DNA from: Streptomyces sp. NBS 14/10
Lineage (GTDB): Bacteria; Actinomycetota; Actinomycetes; Streptomycetales; Streptomycetaceae
NCBI RefSeq assembly: GCF_002224125.1
Contig: NZ_NCSM01000025.1
Coordinates: 25,349-33,012, forward strand
DNA: 7,664 nucleotides
Reading direction: 5' to 3'
This document shows, piece by piece, positions 7,608 through 7,664 of the stretch (positions are counted from its first letter, which is position 1; each line of letters opens with the position of its first letter). The position numbers and the translations under genes are program-made. The notes under the pieces were generated by a model. It was not told where the DNA came from, ran no database searches, and saw only the letters and a list, made by a program, of their open reading frames with translations.

Positions 7608-7664
7608 CGAAACGCTGAAGTGACGACGCGCTGAAGTAGCGACGCGCTGAAGTAGCGGCGCGCT
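7596..7664 (+). repeat. 16-bp tandem repeat spanning the glycosyltransferase stop and running off the window
   Basis: Units at 7596-7611, 7612-7627, 7628-7643 and 7644-7659 follow the consensus GCGCTGAAGTAGCGAC with 1, 3, 0 and 1 mismatches; a fifth begins at 7660. The first unit supplies the last four codons (Ala-Leu-Lys-stop). Units 1, 3 and 4 can each form a small hairpin, CGCT-GAAGT-AGCG; in unit 2 the stem is broken. The 16-bp period shifts frame each time, so successive TAG and TGA triplets close all three forward frames. No T-run typical of an intrinsic terminator is seen. The array may act in 3'-end stability or termination, or be neutral slippage. Confidence 0.9.

Noticed and set aside
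7596..7664. CRISPR array or standard rho-independent terminator
   Set aside because: The 16-bp units are contiguous with no unique spacers, which excludes CRISPR. The hairpins have 4-bp stems and no trailing T-run, so a classic intrinsic terminator is not supported.

Overview
The window is very GC-rich, uses strongly GC-biased third codon positions, and carries modular type I polyketide synthase (PKS) coding sequence. This points to an actinomycete, most likely Streptomyces or a close relative, and to the interior of a secondary-metabolite cluster for a reduced polyketide (macrolide or polyol type). I do not recognise the specific compound.

Layout. Positions 5904 down to 1 on the minus strand are one unbroken PKS reading frame. 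It has a true start and runs off the left edge, giving 1968 codons in view. Domain order is N-terminal docking helix, KS, AT (malonyl type), KR (B-type, active), ACP, then the KS of a second module cut about 20 residues before its GTNAH motif. There is no DH or ER in the complete module, so it should add one malonyl unit and leave a hydroxyl. The region 5905-6245 (341 bp) is a divergent intergenic region with ribosome binding sites for both genes, several inverted and direct repeats, and two back-to-back GGGGATT-containing sites about 140 nt from each start. Positions 6246-7607 on the plus strand are a 453-residue family-1 glycosyltransferase. From its last four codons to the right edge (7596-7664) runs a 16-bp tandem repeat that continues out of view.

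How they work together (inference). The PKS protein receives a growing chain from another PKS protein through its docking helix and extends it by a hydroxylated two-carbon unit. The glycosyltransferase is transcribed divergently and probably glycosylates the finished polyketide, as a tailoring step or as self-protection. The shared intergenic region could coordinate both genes. Nothing here amounts to a clearly new biological system. The points most worth checking are the 16-bp hairpin-forming repeat at the glycosyltransferase stop codon, the paired operator-like sites, and the apparent loss of the usual catalytic histidine in the glycosyltransferase.
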